From contig JACRAA010000229.1 of the NCBI GenBank assembly GCA_016213595.1, forward strand, positions 1 through 10,204: 10,204 nucleotides of DNA, in the 5' to 3' direction. Source of the stretch: Actinomycetota bacterium. Its GTDB lineage: Bacteria; Actinomycetota; Actinomycetes; Propionibacteriales; Propionibacteriaceae. Made by a program: the position numbers and the translations under genes. The first letter of the stretch is position 1. Every line of letters begins with the position of its first letter. This document shows, piece after piece, positions 1 to 6,036 of this stretch. The notes beneath the pieces are model-generated. The model worked only from the letters and a program-made list of their open reading frames with translations. It was not told where the DNA came from and made no database searches.

Positions 1-443
1 TCCTCGTAGTGGCTCCGGTCGAAGATGCCGATCATCCCGGTGCCCGGCAGCGCCTTGCTGATGCGCCACAGGAACTCGTGGCTCCGCTCCTCGGGCGTCG
101 GGGCCTTGAAGGCGGTGTGCTCGATCCCGGCGGGGTTCATGAGCGAGAACACGTGGCTGACCGTCCCGCCCTTGCCGGACGTGTCCATCCCCTGCAGCAC
201 GACGAGGACGCTCGTGGCATGTTCGGGGAACGACCGGCCGTCGGCGAAGAGCCGCTCCTGGAGGTCGGCCATCTCCACCGACATCTGCTGCCGAAGCCGC
301 TCGGCGTCCTTCTTGCCGTCACCAGGGAAACCGGCCGTCGCCTTCGTGTCGTACGACGCGAGATCCACGGTCGACCCGGGGAGCACTCGGAGGAGGTCGG
401 AGAGCCGTCGCGACTCGCCTGCGAAGATGTCGTGGGACGCCAT
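1..443 (-). CDS. ppk2: PPK2-family polyphosphate kinase, N-terminal part (cut by window edge)
   Basis: The gene encodes a polyphosphate kinase of the PPK2 family, cytosolic enzymes that move phosphate between polyphosphate and nucleotides. Only the first 147 codons are in the window, and the C-terminal part lies beyond the left edge. Visible are the Walker A loop GMDTSGKGG at residues 85-93, the family stretch HTAFKAPTPEERSHEFLWR at 109-127, and a Walker B-like GIFDRSHYE at 139-147 with Asp142. The segment before the P-loop (residues 1-75) is the usual helical N-terminal extension. The ATG at 443 is chosen because the family similarity starts just after it. It has no Shine-Dalgarno sequence but a possible -10 hexamer six bases upstream. 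The direction of catalysis (NDP or NMP phosphorylation versus polyphosphate synthesis) cannot be read from this fragment. The gene lies 72 bp downstream of the LsrG-like gene on the same strand and may have its own promoter. Confidence 0.95.
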   Translation of the reverse strand, partial: MASHDIFAGESRRLSDLLRVLPGSTVDLASYDTKATAGFPGDGKKDAERLRQQMSVEMADLQERLFADGRSFPEHATSVLVVLQGMDTSGKGGTVSHVFSLMNPAGIEHTAFKAPTPEERSHEFLWRISKALPGTGMIGIFDRSHYE

Positions 444-449
444 GGGCAC

Positions 450-455
450 AGTCTG
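450..455 (-). promoter_or_regulatory. possible -10 box of ppk2 (leaderless geometry)
   Basis: On the minus strand CAGACT lies exactly six bases before the ATG of the PPK2 gene, and no Shine-Dalgarno sequence is visible near the start. Other genes here have better TAnnnT hexamers at the same distance. This one lacks the first T of the consensus and no convincing -35 box is seen, so the call is weak. Confidence 0.3.
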
Positions 456-515
456 CCGAATCCCGCCCCCGTCAGGACCCCAGTCCGTGAACTTCTCGAA
501 CGAGCGCCATGCCTG

Positions 516-812
516 TCAGCGGTTGACGAACCTCACGGAGTGCCGTTGCTCGGCCATCAACCCGTCGACGGCCGCGCGCCAGCCCGCGTAGTGGGCCGTC
601 TCCTTGTGCGCCGCCACGGCGTCCTCCGACACGTAGCCCTCGACGAAGACGAACCTCGTCGGGTCCTCGACCTCCTGGAACACATCGAACCTGGTCACGC
701 CCGCCTCCTGTCGGGAGCTGGACGCGTTCCTGCGCGAAGCCTCGAGGAACGTGTCCTCGGCTCCTGGGGTGACGTGCACGTGGACGAACGTGACGAATGC
801 CTCAGCGGTCAT
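516..812 (-). CDS. LsrG-like antibiotic biosynthesis monooxygenase (ABM) fold protein
   Basis: This is a 98-residue single-domain protein of the ABM / putative quinol monooxygenase superfamily, small dimeric ferredoxin-like-fold proteins. The central part (EAG..RFDV at residues 36-44, DPTRF...E.YV at 50-61, AAHKETAHY at 67-75) closely follows E. coli LsrG, which processes phosphorylated autoinducer-2. Proteins this close to LsrG in non-lsr contexts are usually annotated only as putative quinol monooxygenases, so the substrate is unknown. No lsr transport or kinase genes are nearby. The ATG at 812 is preferred because GGAGG sits five bases before it. An in-frame TTG at 830 would place the start upstream of that ribosome binding site. 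The gene follows the ketopantoate-reductase-like gene by 55 bp on the same strand and is probably co-transcribed with it. Confidence 0.85.
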   Translation of the reverse strand: MTAEAFVTFVHVHVTPGAEDTFLEASRRNASSSRQEAGVTRFDVFQEVEDPTRFVFVEGYVSEDAVAAHKETAHYAGWRAAVDGLMAEQRHSVRFVNR

Positions 813-867
813 GGGGTCCTCCTTCTCCAACGGGGGCGATCCCTACGCGGGCAGTGTGTCACGGTCC

Positions 868-1785
868 TCAGGCGACGCCCCACAGCTGGTGCTTGGCGAG
901 GAACGCCTGGAGAAGGACGTCGTTGACCGGCGTGGGGACATCGTGGCGATGCCCCAGCTCGACCACCTGTCCGGCGAACTGGTCGACCTCCGTCCGCCGG
1001 TGCGCCAGTGCGTCCTGCGCCATGGACGTGTAGTTGCCCGGTCCCAGCGTCTCGAGGACGCCCAGGAACCGGTCGATGTCCGCCTCTGCAAGGTCGACGC
1101 CCGAGGCACGGGCGACCGCGACCACCTCTCGCTGCGCAGCGACCATGAGGTCGCGCGCGGGACCGGGCTGCTGCACGAGTGCGTACGGTGCCTCGAGGAG
1201 CGCCGAGACCTGGTTCACGCCGACGTTCACGAGGAACTTCCACCAGAGTGCGCGGCGCATGTCCGCCTGCAGGACGTACGGGAGACCGGCAGCCTCGAGG
1301 AGGGACGCGAGCCGCGTCGCATCGTCACCTCGATCCGGGCCCGGGTCACCGAACTCCACCCACCCGAGGGTGCTGTAGTGGACGCCCTCCACGTCACGGA
1401 CGGCGTCGATGCCCACCGCCACCGCGAGGGGCACGTACGCCTCAGGGAAGGCCTCGGACAGCTGTTCCTCGCTCGTGATGCCGTTGAGCAGGCTCAGCAC
1501 GATGGTGTCCGGGCCGACGTGGTGCGCCAGCTCCTTGATCGCCGCCTGGAGGTGGTGGCACGTCACGGCGACGACGACGAGGTCCGCGGGTGGCACTCTC
1601 ACGCTGGGGTCGACGACGCTGAGGTCGTGGCGCAGCCCGTTCACGACCACACCCTCACTGCGGAGCCGTTCGCCCCGCTCCCCCGCTGCGACGACCCGGA
1701 GCTCCGCGTCCGGCTGCGCCTCGGCGATCCGCACCGCGTACGACGCGCCCACCGCTCCGAGGCCGATGACACTGATGACCGTCAT
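868..1785 (-). CDS. ketopantoate reductase family (PanE/ApbA) oxidoreductase
   Basis: This 305-residue protein has the two-domain layout of 2-dehydropantoate 2-reductase: an N-terminal Rossmann domain with GLGAVGASYA at residues 8-17 and a C-terminal helical domain. The family's catalytic and substrate-binding positions are all present: Asn101 in LLNGI, the catalytic Lys183 in WWKFLVNVGVN with Asn187 and Asn191, Ser254, and Glu266 in RRTEVDQF. It is therefore probably an active NADPH-dependent 2-oxoacid reductase. Whether ketopantoate is its substrate is open: no panB or panC is nearby, and paralogues of this family act outside pantothenate synthesis. The start codon overlaps the stop of the upstream glycosyltransferase by 4 bp (ATGA), so translation is likely coupled and the reductase may act on something linked to the glycosyltransferases. 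I am sure of the family and unsure of the substrate. Confidence 0.9.
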   Translation of the reverse strand: MTVISVIGLGAVGASYAVRIAEAQPDAELRVVAAGERGERLRSEGVVVNGLRHDLSVVDPSVRVPPADLVVVAVTCHHLQAAIKELAHHVGPDTIVLSLLNGITSEEQLSEAFPEAYVPLAVAVGIDAVRDVEGVHYSTLGWVEFGDPGPDRGDDATRLASLLEAAGLPYVLQADMRRALWWKFLVNVGVNQVSALLEAPYALVQQPGPARDLMVAAQREVVAVARASGVDLAEADIDRFLGVLETLGPGNYTSMAQDALAHRRTEVDQFAGQVVELGHRHDVPTPVNDVLLQAFLAKHQLWGVA

Positions 1786-2879
1786 GCCCCCACCCCTTCG
1801 TGCAGCATCGCCTCGACCATGTCGAGGAAGACGGTGTCGCCGTCGAAGGTGGTGAACAGGCGGTCGCTCTCCCGGCTCCGACGGCGGTGCTCCTCCAGGC
1901 CCTCGAGGAGCTCCCCCAGCTCGGCCCGGGTGACGGTCTCGGCCGCGCGACCGGCCCCCGACTCGCTGATCACCCGCGCGTTCAGCTGCTGCTCGTAGTG
2001 GTGGAAGGGCACGAGGAACATCGGGACCTGGAGGTACAGCGCCTCCGTGATGAGGTTGTGGCCCGCGGTGGCGACCACCGCCTCAGAGCGGCTCAGGCTG
2101 TCGACGAAGGCCGCACGGCTGACAGGCCTGATGCTGACGTTGGCGGGGAGGCGGGTCGGGTCTGCGTCGACGAAGCAGGTGAAGTGATGCTCGGTGAGCT
2201 CGGCGAAGACCTCGACGAGCTCCTCGAGAGGCTGTGCGAGGCTGCTGGCCGCGGAGAGGTACACGGTGACGCGCCCGGGTTCGGGGGCAGGCACGCGCCC
2301 TGCCACGTCCCTCCCGAGGATGGGCGGGATGACCGTCACCGGGAACCGTGGCACCGCCGGGTAGTCCACGGCGAAGAAGGAGGTGGCGACGCGCCGCGCG
2401 GCCTTCGGGAAGAAGTACCCCAGGCGCCTGCGGTGCTCGCCGGGCGTGAAGTCGCCGAAGCTCGGGCACTCGTACCCCAGGAACTTGCTCTGCTGGTCCA
2501 GCGTCACGAGCGGGACGTCGAACAGGTACGCGACCTGCGCCGAGACCATGTCGTAGTCCGAGACCACCAGGTCGGGCCGCCCGAACCGGCGCTCCACCTC
2601 GGCGCACGCCGTCCAGAACGCCCGCTGCTCCTCCCCCTGGCCGTTACGGGGGTCGTCCGCGGTCGCCTGGTAGTCGAGGCCCTGAGGTGTCGTGTGGATG
2701 ACGGGGACGTACACCCGGAGGTTGGGAACCTCCGGGAAGTGCCGGTTGAAGAAGTCGTGGCTCTGGTCATTCGTGACCAGGATGACCTGATGGCCGCGCG
2801 CCAGCAGCCCCTCGAGCACAGGGCGTTCCCGGACGCTGTGTCCGAGGCCGAAGCCGCACACCCCCAGGACGATCTTCAT
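1782..2879 (-). CDS. GT-B glycosyltransferase (family 1 / MGT-like)
   Basis: The 365-residue product looks like a GT-B fold, nucleotide-sugar-dependent glycosyltransferase of the UDP-glucuronosyltransferase / MurG-like / MJ1255-like group. The N-terminus has the glycine-rich loop VCGFGLGHSVRERP (residues 7-20). The C-terminal donor-binding region at about 272-311 has the typical order AGHN, EAL, VPMFLVP, then EQQLNA and SGAGRA. No signal peptide or membrane segment is evident, so it is probably cytosolic or peripheral. The ATG at 2879 is chosen because GGGAGGA lies nine bases upstream, the glycine-rich loop begins at residue 7, and the start overlaps the stop of the GT2 gene by 4 bp. The frame stays open further upstream only as an antisense-type low-complexity extension inside the GT2 gene. 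The stop overlaps the next gene's ATG. Donor and acceptor are unknown. Confidence 0.88.
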   Translation of the reverse strand: MKIVLGVCGFGLGHSVRERPVLEGLLARGHQVILVTNDQSHDFFNRHFPEVPNLRVYVPVIHTTPQGLDYQATADDPRNGQGEEQRAFWTACAEVERRFGRPDLVVSDYDMVSAQVAYLFDVPLVTLDQQSKFLGYECPSFGDFTPGEHRRRLGYFFPKAARRVATSFFAVDYPAVPRFPVTVIPPILGRDVAGRVPAPEPGRVTVYLSAASSLAQPLEELVEVFAELTEHHFTCFVDADPTRLPANVSIRPVSRAAFVDSLSRSEAVVATAGHNLITEALYLQVPMFLVPFHHYEQQLNARVISESGAGRAAETVTRAELGELLEGLEEHRRRSRESDRLFTTFDGDTVFLDMVEAMLHEGVGA

Positions 2880-3823
2880 GCCTCTGGTTCCTCCCGCTGG
2901 GACGTGCTGATCCTGATGCCTAGCAGTCTCAGCAGTGAGCTGATGTTCTGGATCGGGATGAAGCAGTGCTCGAAGTACCAGTTCTCCGTGGTGCGGTACT
3001 GCCGTCGCTTGAGCAGTACGGTCGGCACCTCGACCACGACGGTCCGAGCCATGGCAGCCAGGAGCCTGAGCCGGCCCGCGACACCCGGGTTCTGGGAGAG
3101 CGCGAACCGGGCCTCGAACTGCCCGTTGGCCGTGGCCCGCTTCGCGATGTAGCCCATGGTCATCTTCTCCGGGGGCACCCAGTGGTAGACCCGCAGCGCG
3201 GGCGAGTACAGGAACAGGGGCGACTCCTCGCCCTCCCAGACACGCCGGAACAGCGCCGTCTCCTCGCCCATCCCCAGTCGCGTGCCCTTCATCCCCGCCG
3301 ACGTGTCGAACCCTCCGTACCGCCGCAGGCACTCGGCGAGCCAGATCATGTTCGAGCCGGAGAATGCCTCACCAGGACGAAGCGGACGCTGGACCTCGCC
3401 GCGCGTCCGGATCTCGTAGTCGTCGCGCCACCACGCCGGCTGCGGACTCGTGTAGAAGGGATGGATGGGACCGCCGAGGCAGCGAAGGGTGCTGTTCTCC
3501 TCGATGAGCGCTGTGGCCGTCTCCAGCCAGTCCACACCGGCGCGTGCATCGTCGTCCAGGAACCCGACGTACGTCCCTCGCGCAGCCCTCCAGCCGGTGT
3601 TCCGAGCGACAGCCAGACCCAGCCGCTCCTCGTACACGTAGCGCACGTTGGCGTTCTCTCGGGCGATCGCCGCGACCGCCTCAGCCGTCCCGTCTGTGGA
3701 GCAGTTGTCCACGACGACGACCTCGTACGCGTCGGGGGGCACGGTCTGCAGCAGCAGGCTCGTGATCGCACCCACCAGGTGTTCTCGCCGGTTGTACGAG
3801 CAGATGACCACGGAGAAGAGCAC
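2876..3823 (-). CDS. family 2 (GT-A) glycosyltransferase
   Basis: A 315-residue GT-A fold glycosyltransferase of family GT2. It opens with the standard SVVICSYNRREHL (residues 4-16), followed by VVVVDNCSTDGT (35-46) for nucleotide-sugar binding, ARNTGWRAARG (73-83) and the metal-binding FLDDDA at 88-93. A GMGEETALFRR segment in the acceptor half supplies the usual acidic base region. The C-terminal third has a hydrophobic, basic-flanked helix (AAMARTVVVEVPTVLLKRR) that could attach it to the membrane, but it lacks clear transmembrane helices. The start is a GTG at 3823: the conserved first beta strand follows at once, and a TAAGTT -10 box lies six bases upstream with no Shine-Dalgarno sequence. 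It is the first gene of a coupled set with the GT-B transferase and the reductase, which suggests sequential sugar additions or modification of one acceptor. Substrate is not predictable. Confidence 0.93.
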   Translation of the reverse strand: MLFSVVICSYNRREHLVGAITSLLLQTVPPDAYEVVVVDNCSTDGTAEAVAAIARENANVRYVYEERLGLAVARNTGWRAARGTYVGFLDDDARAGVDWLETATALIEENSTLRCLGGPIHPFYTSPQPAWWRDDYEIRTRGEVQRPLRPGEAFSGSNMIWLAECLRRYGGFDTSAGMKGTRLGMGEETALFRRVWEGEESPLFLYSPALRVYHWVPPEKMTMGYIAKRATANGQFEARFALSQNPGVAGRLRLLAAMARTVVVEVPTVLLKRRQYRTTENWYFEHCFIPIQNISSLLRLLGIRISTSQREEPEA

Positions 3824-3829
3824 GACGCA

Positions 3830-3835
3830 AACTTA
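3830..3835 (-). promoter_or_regulatory. -10 box of the GT2 gene, leaderless start
   Basis: TAAGTT on the minus strand ends six bases before the GTG of the GT2 gene. The distance puts transcription start at or next to the G of GTG, and there is no Shine-Dalgarno sequence in this 58-bp gap, so a leaderless mRNA is expected. No clear -35 hexamer is visible 16-18 bp upstream. The presence of this promoter implies that the glycosyltransferase group can be transcribed separately from the ligD-type gene. Confidence 0.6.
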
Positions 3836-3881
3836 GGGTCACAGCGCGCTCCCGATGGCCAGGAGCCCGTCCGCCGGACCT

Positions 3882-4937
3882 CTACGCCCAGTTCGCCGGG
3901 TTCTTGCGGCTGGGCTGGACGCGCGGAGGCTCCCCCGGCATCTTCGGGTACTCGGGCGGGTACGGCATCTCGCCCTGCCCGTTCCCCTCGTCCCGTGCGT
4001 ACCAGTCGAGGGCGGTACGGAGGGACGCCGGCGTGGAGGCCTCCAGGGCCGCCCACACGTCGCCGAGCTGCGCGAACCGGTCCGGCATGGTCCGTACCGT
4101 GAAGGCGTCCGGATGCGCCTCCGGCAGCTCGTCCCACGCGAGCGGGGCCGAGACGCGAGCCTCTGGAGTCGGACGGATCGAGTACGCCGACGCCATGAGC
4201 CGGTCACGGGCCATCTGGTTGACGTCGACGAAGATGCGCCGCCCCCGCTCCTCCTTCCACCAGGCCGTCGTCACCCGCTCGGGGAGCCGACGCTCCAGCT
4301 CCCGGCCCACGGCGATGGCGGCATGCCGGGCGTCGATGAAGTCGGCGGGCTCGATCCGCGCGAACACGTGGAGCCCGCGGCCCCCCGAGGTCTTGGGGAA
4401 ACCCGCGAGTCCCGCGTCGGCCAGCACCTCGCGGAGCGCCAGCGCCGCCTCGCGCGCCTCGTCGAAGGTGGTCCCGGGTTGCGGGTCGAGGTCGATCCGC
4501 AGCTGGTCGACCTCGTCGGTGTGCGGGTGGCGGACGGGCCAGGGATGGAAGCGGATCGTCCCGAGGTTGACCATCCACACGATCGTGGCCAGGTCGGACG
4601 GCGCGACCTCCACCGCCGGCCGCCCTGACGGGAACGTCACGCTCGTCGTCTGGACCCAGTCCGGAATACCACGGCTCGGCGCGTGCTTCTGGTAGAAGGC
4701 GCGGCCACCCGGGTTGTCCGGGCCGCGCAGCGACGCCTCAGGGGTGACACCCTCGGGCCAGCGTTCCATGGTCACGGGCCGGTCGCGCAAGGCCGCCAGG
4801 ATCCCGGGGCCGACGGCGAGGACGTACGAGACGATGTCGAGCTTCGTCAGACCGAGGTCGGGGAAGTAGACCTTGGTCGGGCTCGAGATCCTCACCTCGC
4901 GGCCGTCCGCGTCGACGGTCGTCGCGTCCTTCGCCAT
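3882..4937 (-). CDS. ligD: stand-alone LigD-type polymerase/primase domain (non-homologous end joining)
   Basis: The 351-residue protein corresponds to the polymerase (PolDom, archaeo-eukaryotic primase-like) module of bacterial DNA ligase D, which adds nucleotides, preferentially ribonucleotides, at broken DNA ends during Ku-dependent end joining. Seen here: PTKVYFPDLGLTK near the N-terminus (20-32), RPVTMERWPEGV (53-64), FYQKHAP (81-87), the metal site RIDLDPQPG with Asp149 and Asp151, SGGRGLHVF at 184-192 for nucleotide binding, and Asp238 in FVDVNQ as the third metal ligand. The tail is proline-rich. No ligase or phosphoesterase domain is fused and no Ku gene is in the window, so partners must be encoded elsewhere, as is common in actinobacteria with split LigD modules. 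ATG at 4937 is the natural start. It is divergent from msrB across 39 bp. A function in replication-independent gap filling is an alternative. Confidence 0.93.
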   Translation of the reverse strand: MAKDATTVDADGREVRISSPTKVYFPDLGLTKLDIVSYVLAVGPGILAALRDRPVTMERWPEGVTPEASLRGPDNPGGRAFYQKHAPSRGIPDWVQTTSVTFPSGRPAVEVAPSDLATIVWMVNLGTIRFHPWPVRHPHTDEVDQLRIDLDPQPGTTFDEAREAALALREVLADAGLAGFPKTSGGRGLHVFARIEPADFIDARHAAIAVGRELERRLPERVTTAWWKEERGRRIFVDVNQMARDRLMASAYSIRPTPEARVSAPLAWDELPEAHPDAFTVRTMPDRFAQLGDVWAALEASTPASLRTALDWYARDEGNGQGEMPYPPEYPKMPGEPPRVQPSRKNPANWA

Positions 4938-4976
4938 GGGTGCCGCCTAGAGTCGTGTTCGAGAAGGGAGATCAGC
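4938..4976. promoter_or_regulatory. divergent ligD-type / msrB promoter region
   Basis: Only 39 bp separate the two divergent start codons, so both promoters must overlap each other or the coding sequences. For msrB a TAGAGT hexamer at 4948-4953 would give transcription start near 4960, followed by a GGGAG ribosome binding site six bases before the GTG. On the minus strand TAGGCG (4949-4944) lies six bases before the ATG of the ligD-type gene, the same distance as in the leaderless genes here, but it lacks the final T. Both hexamers share the CTAG at 4947-4950, so the two RNA polymerase sites would be mutually exclusive. Confidence 0.4.
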
Positions 4977-5387
4977 GTGACCCAGCAGCTCAAGGTCGTC
5001 AAGACCGAGGACGAGTGGCGCAAGCAGCTCGGGGACCTCGAGTACCACGTGCTCCGTGAGGCGGGGACCGAGCGTCCCTTCACCGGCGAGTACACCGACA
5101 CGACGATGGAGGGGGTGTACGAGTGCCGCGCGTGCGGAGCCGAGCTGTTCCGGTCCGACGAGAAGTTCGAGTCGCACTGCGGGTGGCCGTCGTTCTTCGC
5201 ACCGCTCGCCGAGGACCGCGTCGTCTACCTCGAGGACAAGACCCTCGGCCGGGCTCGGGTCGAGGTGCGCTGCGCCTCGTGCGGCTCCCACCTCGGGCAC
5301 GTGTTCCACGGGGAGGGCTACGAGACGCCCACGGACGACAGGTACTGCATCAACTCGGTCTGTCTGGTGCTGAAGCCGGCACGATGA
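4977..5387 (+). CDS. msrB: peptide methionine-(R)-S-oxide reductase
   Basis: The 136-residue product is a complete MsrB, which reduces methionine-R-sulfoxide in proteins and free methionine to repair oxidative damage, normally recycled by thioredoxin. The zinc site is formed by two CxxC pairs: Cys50/Cys53 in CRACGAEL and Cys99/Cys102 in CASCGSHLGHVF. The catalytic cysteine is Cys124 in RYCINS. Cys68, directly before GWPSF (69-73), sits where many MsrB proteins carry the resolving cysteine. Residues 1-48 contain the usual helical region ending in FTGEYTDT. The GTG at 4977 is chosen over upstream in-frame codons because GGGAG lies six bases before it and the length matches the single-domain family. 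No signal peptide is seen, so it is cytosolic. It stands alone on the plus strand before the DUF3000 gene, with 61 bp between them. Confidence 0.97.
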   Translation: MTQQLKVVKTEDEWRKQLGDLEYHVLREAGTERPFTGEYTDTTMEGVYECRACGAELFRSDEKFESHCGWPSFFAPLAEDRVVYLEDKTLGRARVEVRCASCGSHLGHVFHGEGYETPTDDRYCINSVCLVLKPAR

Positions 5388-5390
5388 GGC

Positions 5391-5409
5391 GGCGCGCAGT
5401 CGGCGCGTC
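5391..5409 (+). terminator. possible hairpin terminator after msrB
   Basis: Directly after the msrB stop, GGCGCGC and GCGCGTC can pair (one G-U pair) around the five-base loop AGTCG. There is no run of T after the stem, so it would be a U-less hairpin of the kind proposed for some high-GC actinobacteria. GC-rich sequence forms such stems by chance, so the call is tentative. Confidence 0.35.
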
Positions 5410-5436
5410 AATCCCGCCGCGGGGCCAGACGCCACC

Positions 5437-5442
5437 TAGATT
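5437..5442 (+). promoter_or_regulatory. -10 box of the DUF3000 gene, leaderless start
   Basis: TAGATT ends six bases before the GTG of the DUF3000 gene, placing transcription start on the start codon itself. No Shine-Dalgarno sequence is present in the 25 bases upstream of the GTG. The geometry is identical to that of the GT2 gene on the other strand. A -35 hexamer is not evident. Confidence 0.6.
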
Positions 5443-5448
5443 GGCCTC

Positions 5449-6036
5449 GTGACCGCGCGCACCCACCCGACGAACCCGCCGGCGTTCGCTCGCGCCCTGC
5501 GCCAGCTGCGAGCGGTCCCGTGGCGCCAAGAGGTCTCCATCGAGGAGATCCCGTCGCCGCAGCGCATCGCCCCGTACTCGGTGGCCGTCAGCGCCGACGT
5601 GGTCGTCCTCGACGAGGAGCGCGGATCCGGTCGCCTCGTACTGCTGCACGACCCGGCCGGCAACGACGCCTGGGACGGCACGTTCCGCTGCGTCACGTAC
5701 AGCAAGGCCGACGTCGAGCCCGAGATGGTCCGCGACCCCGTCCTCGCGGATGTCGGCTGGAGCTGGCTCATCGAGGCGCTTGAGGCGCACGGTGCCACGT
5801 ACCGGGAGCCGAGCGGCACAGTCTCCGCCGTCATCAGCACCCCGTTCGGCGAGCTCGCCGCTGACCCCGGAAGCGCCGAGGTCGAGATCCGTGCCTCGTG
5901 GACGCCGATGCTGTCCTCCGAGAAGTCCCTGGCAGCCCATGTCGCGGCGTGGCAGGACGTGCTGTGCACGCTGAGCGGGCTGCCTCCCGTCCCCCCCGGT
6001 GTCGTCCCTCTCGCTCCGCGACGGGGTCGCCGATGA
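5449..6036 (+). CDS. DUF3000 family protein of unknown function
   Basis: The product is 195 residues and matches in character and context the actinobacterial DUF3000 family (M. tuberculosis Rv2680 in the same position). No catalytic motif is recognised. The N-terminal region FARALRQLRAVPWRQEVSIEEIPSP is helical then extended, the middle has alternating beta segments (SADVVVLDEERGSGRLVLLHDP, then WDGTFRCVTYSKADVEPEM), and the C-terminal half contains WSWLIEAL, an ASWTPML motif and a basic tail. There is no signal peptide or membrane span. The GTG at 5449 is supported by the -10 box six bases upstream and by absence of any ribosome binding site. Its stop overlaps the ATG of the ribonuclease D gene by 4 bp, so the two are translationally coupled, and a shared role in RNA or DNA metabolism is an inference from that linkage. 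Confidence 0.88.
   Translation: MTARTHPTNPPAFARALRQLRAVPWRQEVSIEEIPSPQRIAPYSVAVSADVVVLDEERGSGRLVLLHDPAGNDAWDGTFRCVTYSKADVEPEMVRDPVLADVGWSWLIEALEAHGATYREPSGTVSAVISTPFGELAADPGSAEVEIRASWTPMLSSEKSLAAHVAAWQDVLCTLSGLPPVPPGVVPLAPRRGRR

Noticed and set aside
444..515. A LexA-like half site (TCGAAC at 496-501) and a small CTCG-AA-CGAG palindrome before ppk2.
   Set aside because: Only one arm of the SOS box is present and the partner GTTCGA is missing, so this is chance or at most a tiny hairpin.
868..1243. A minus-strand frame overlapping the end of the reductase gene (809-1243).
   Set aside because: It is Arg/Pro/Gly-rich out-of-frame sequence within the reductase, and the conserved reductase residues are in the other frame.
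751..3152. Long plus-strand open frames opposite the reductase and glycosyltransferase genes (751-1998 and 1800-3152).
   Set aside because: Their products are Arg/His/Asp/Val-rich without family motifs, and they mirror well-supported minus-strand genes. High GC leaves the antisense frame free of stops.
2876..3332. An extended start that would add about 150 residues to the GT-B glycosyltransferase.
   Set aside because: The extra part lies in another frame of the GT2 gene and looks like a shadow. The glycine-rich loop and the GGGAGGA site fix the start at 2879.
3824..3881. Possible terminator hairpins between the ligD-type gene and the GT2 gene (GTCC-GGC-GGAC and GCTCC...GGAGC).
   Set aside because: The stems are only 4-5 bp and no T-run follows. 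They are expected by chance at this GC content.
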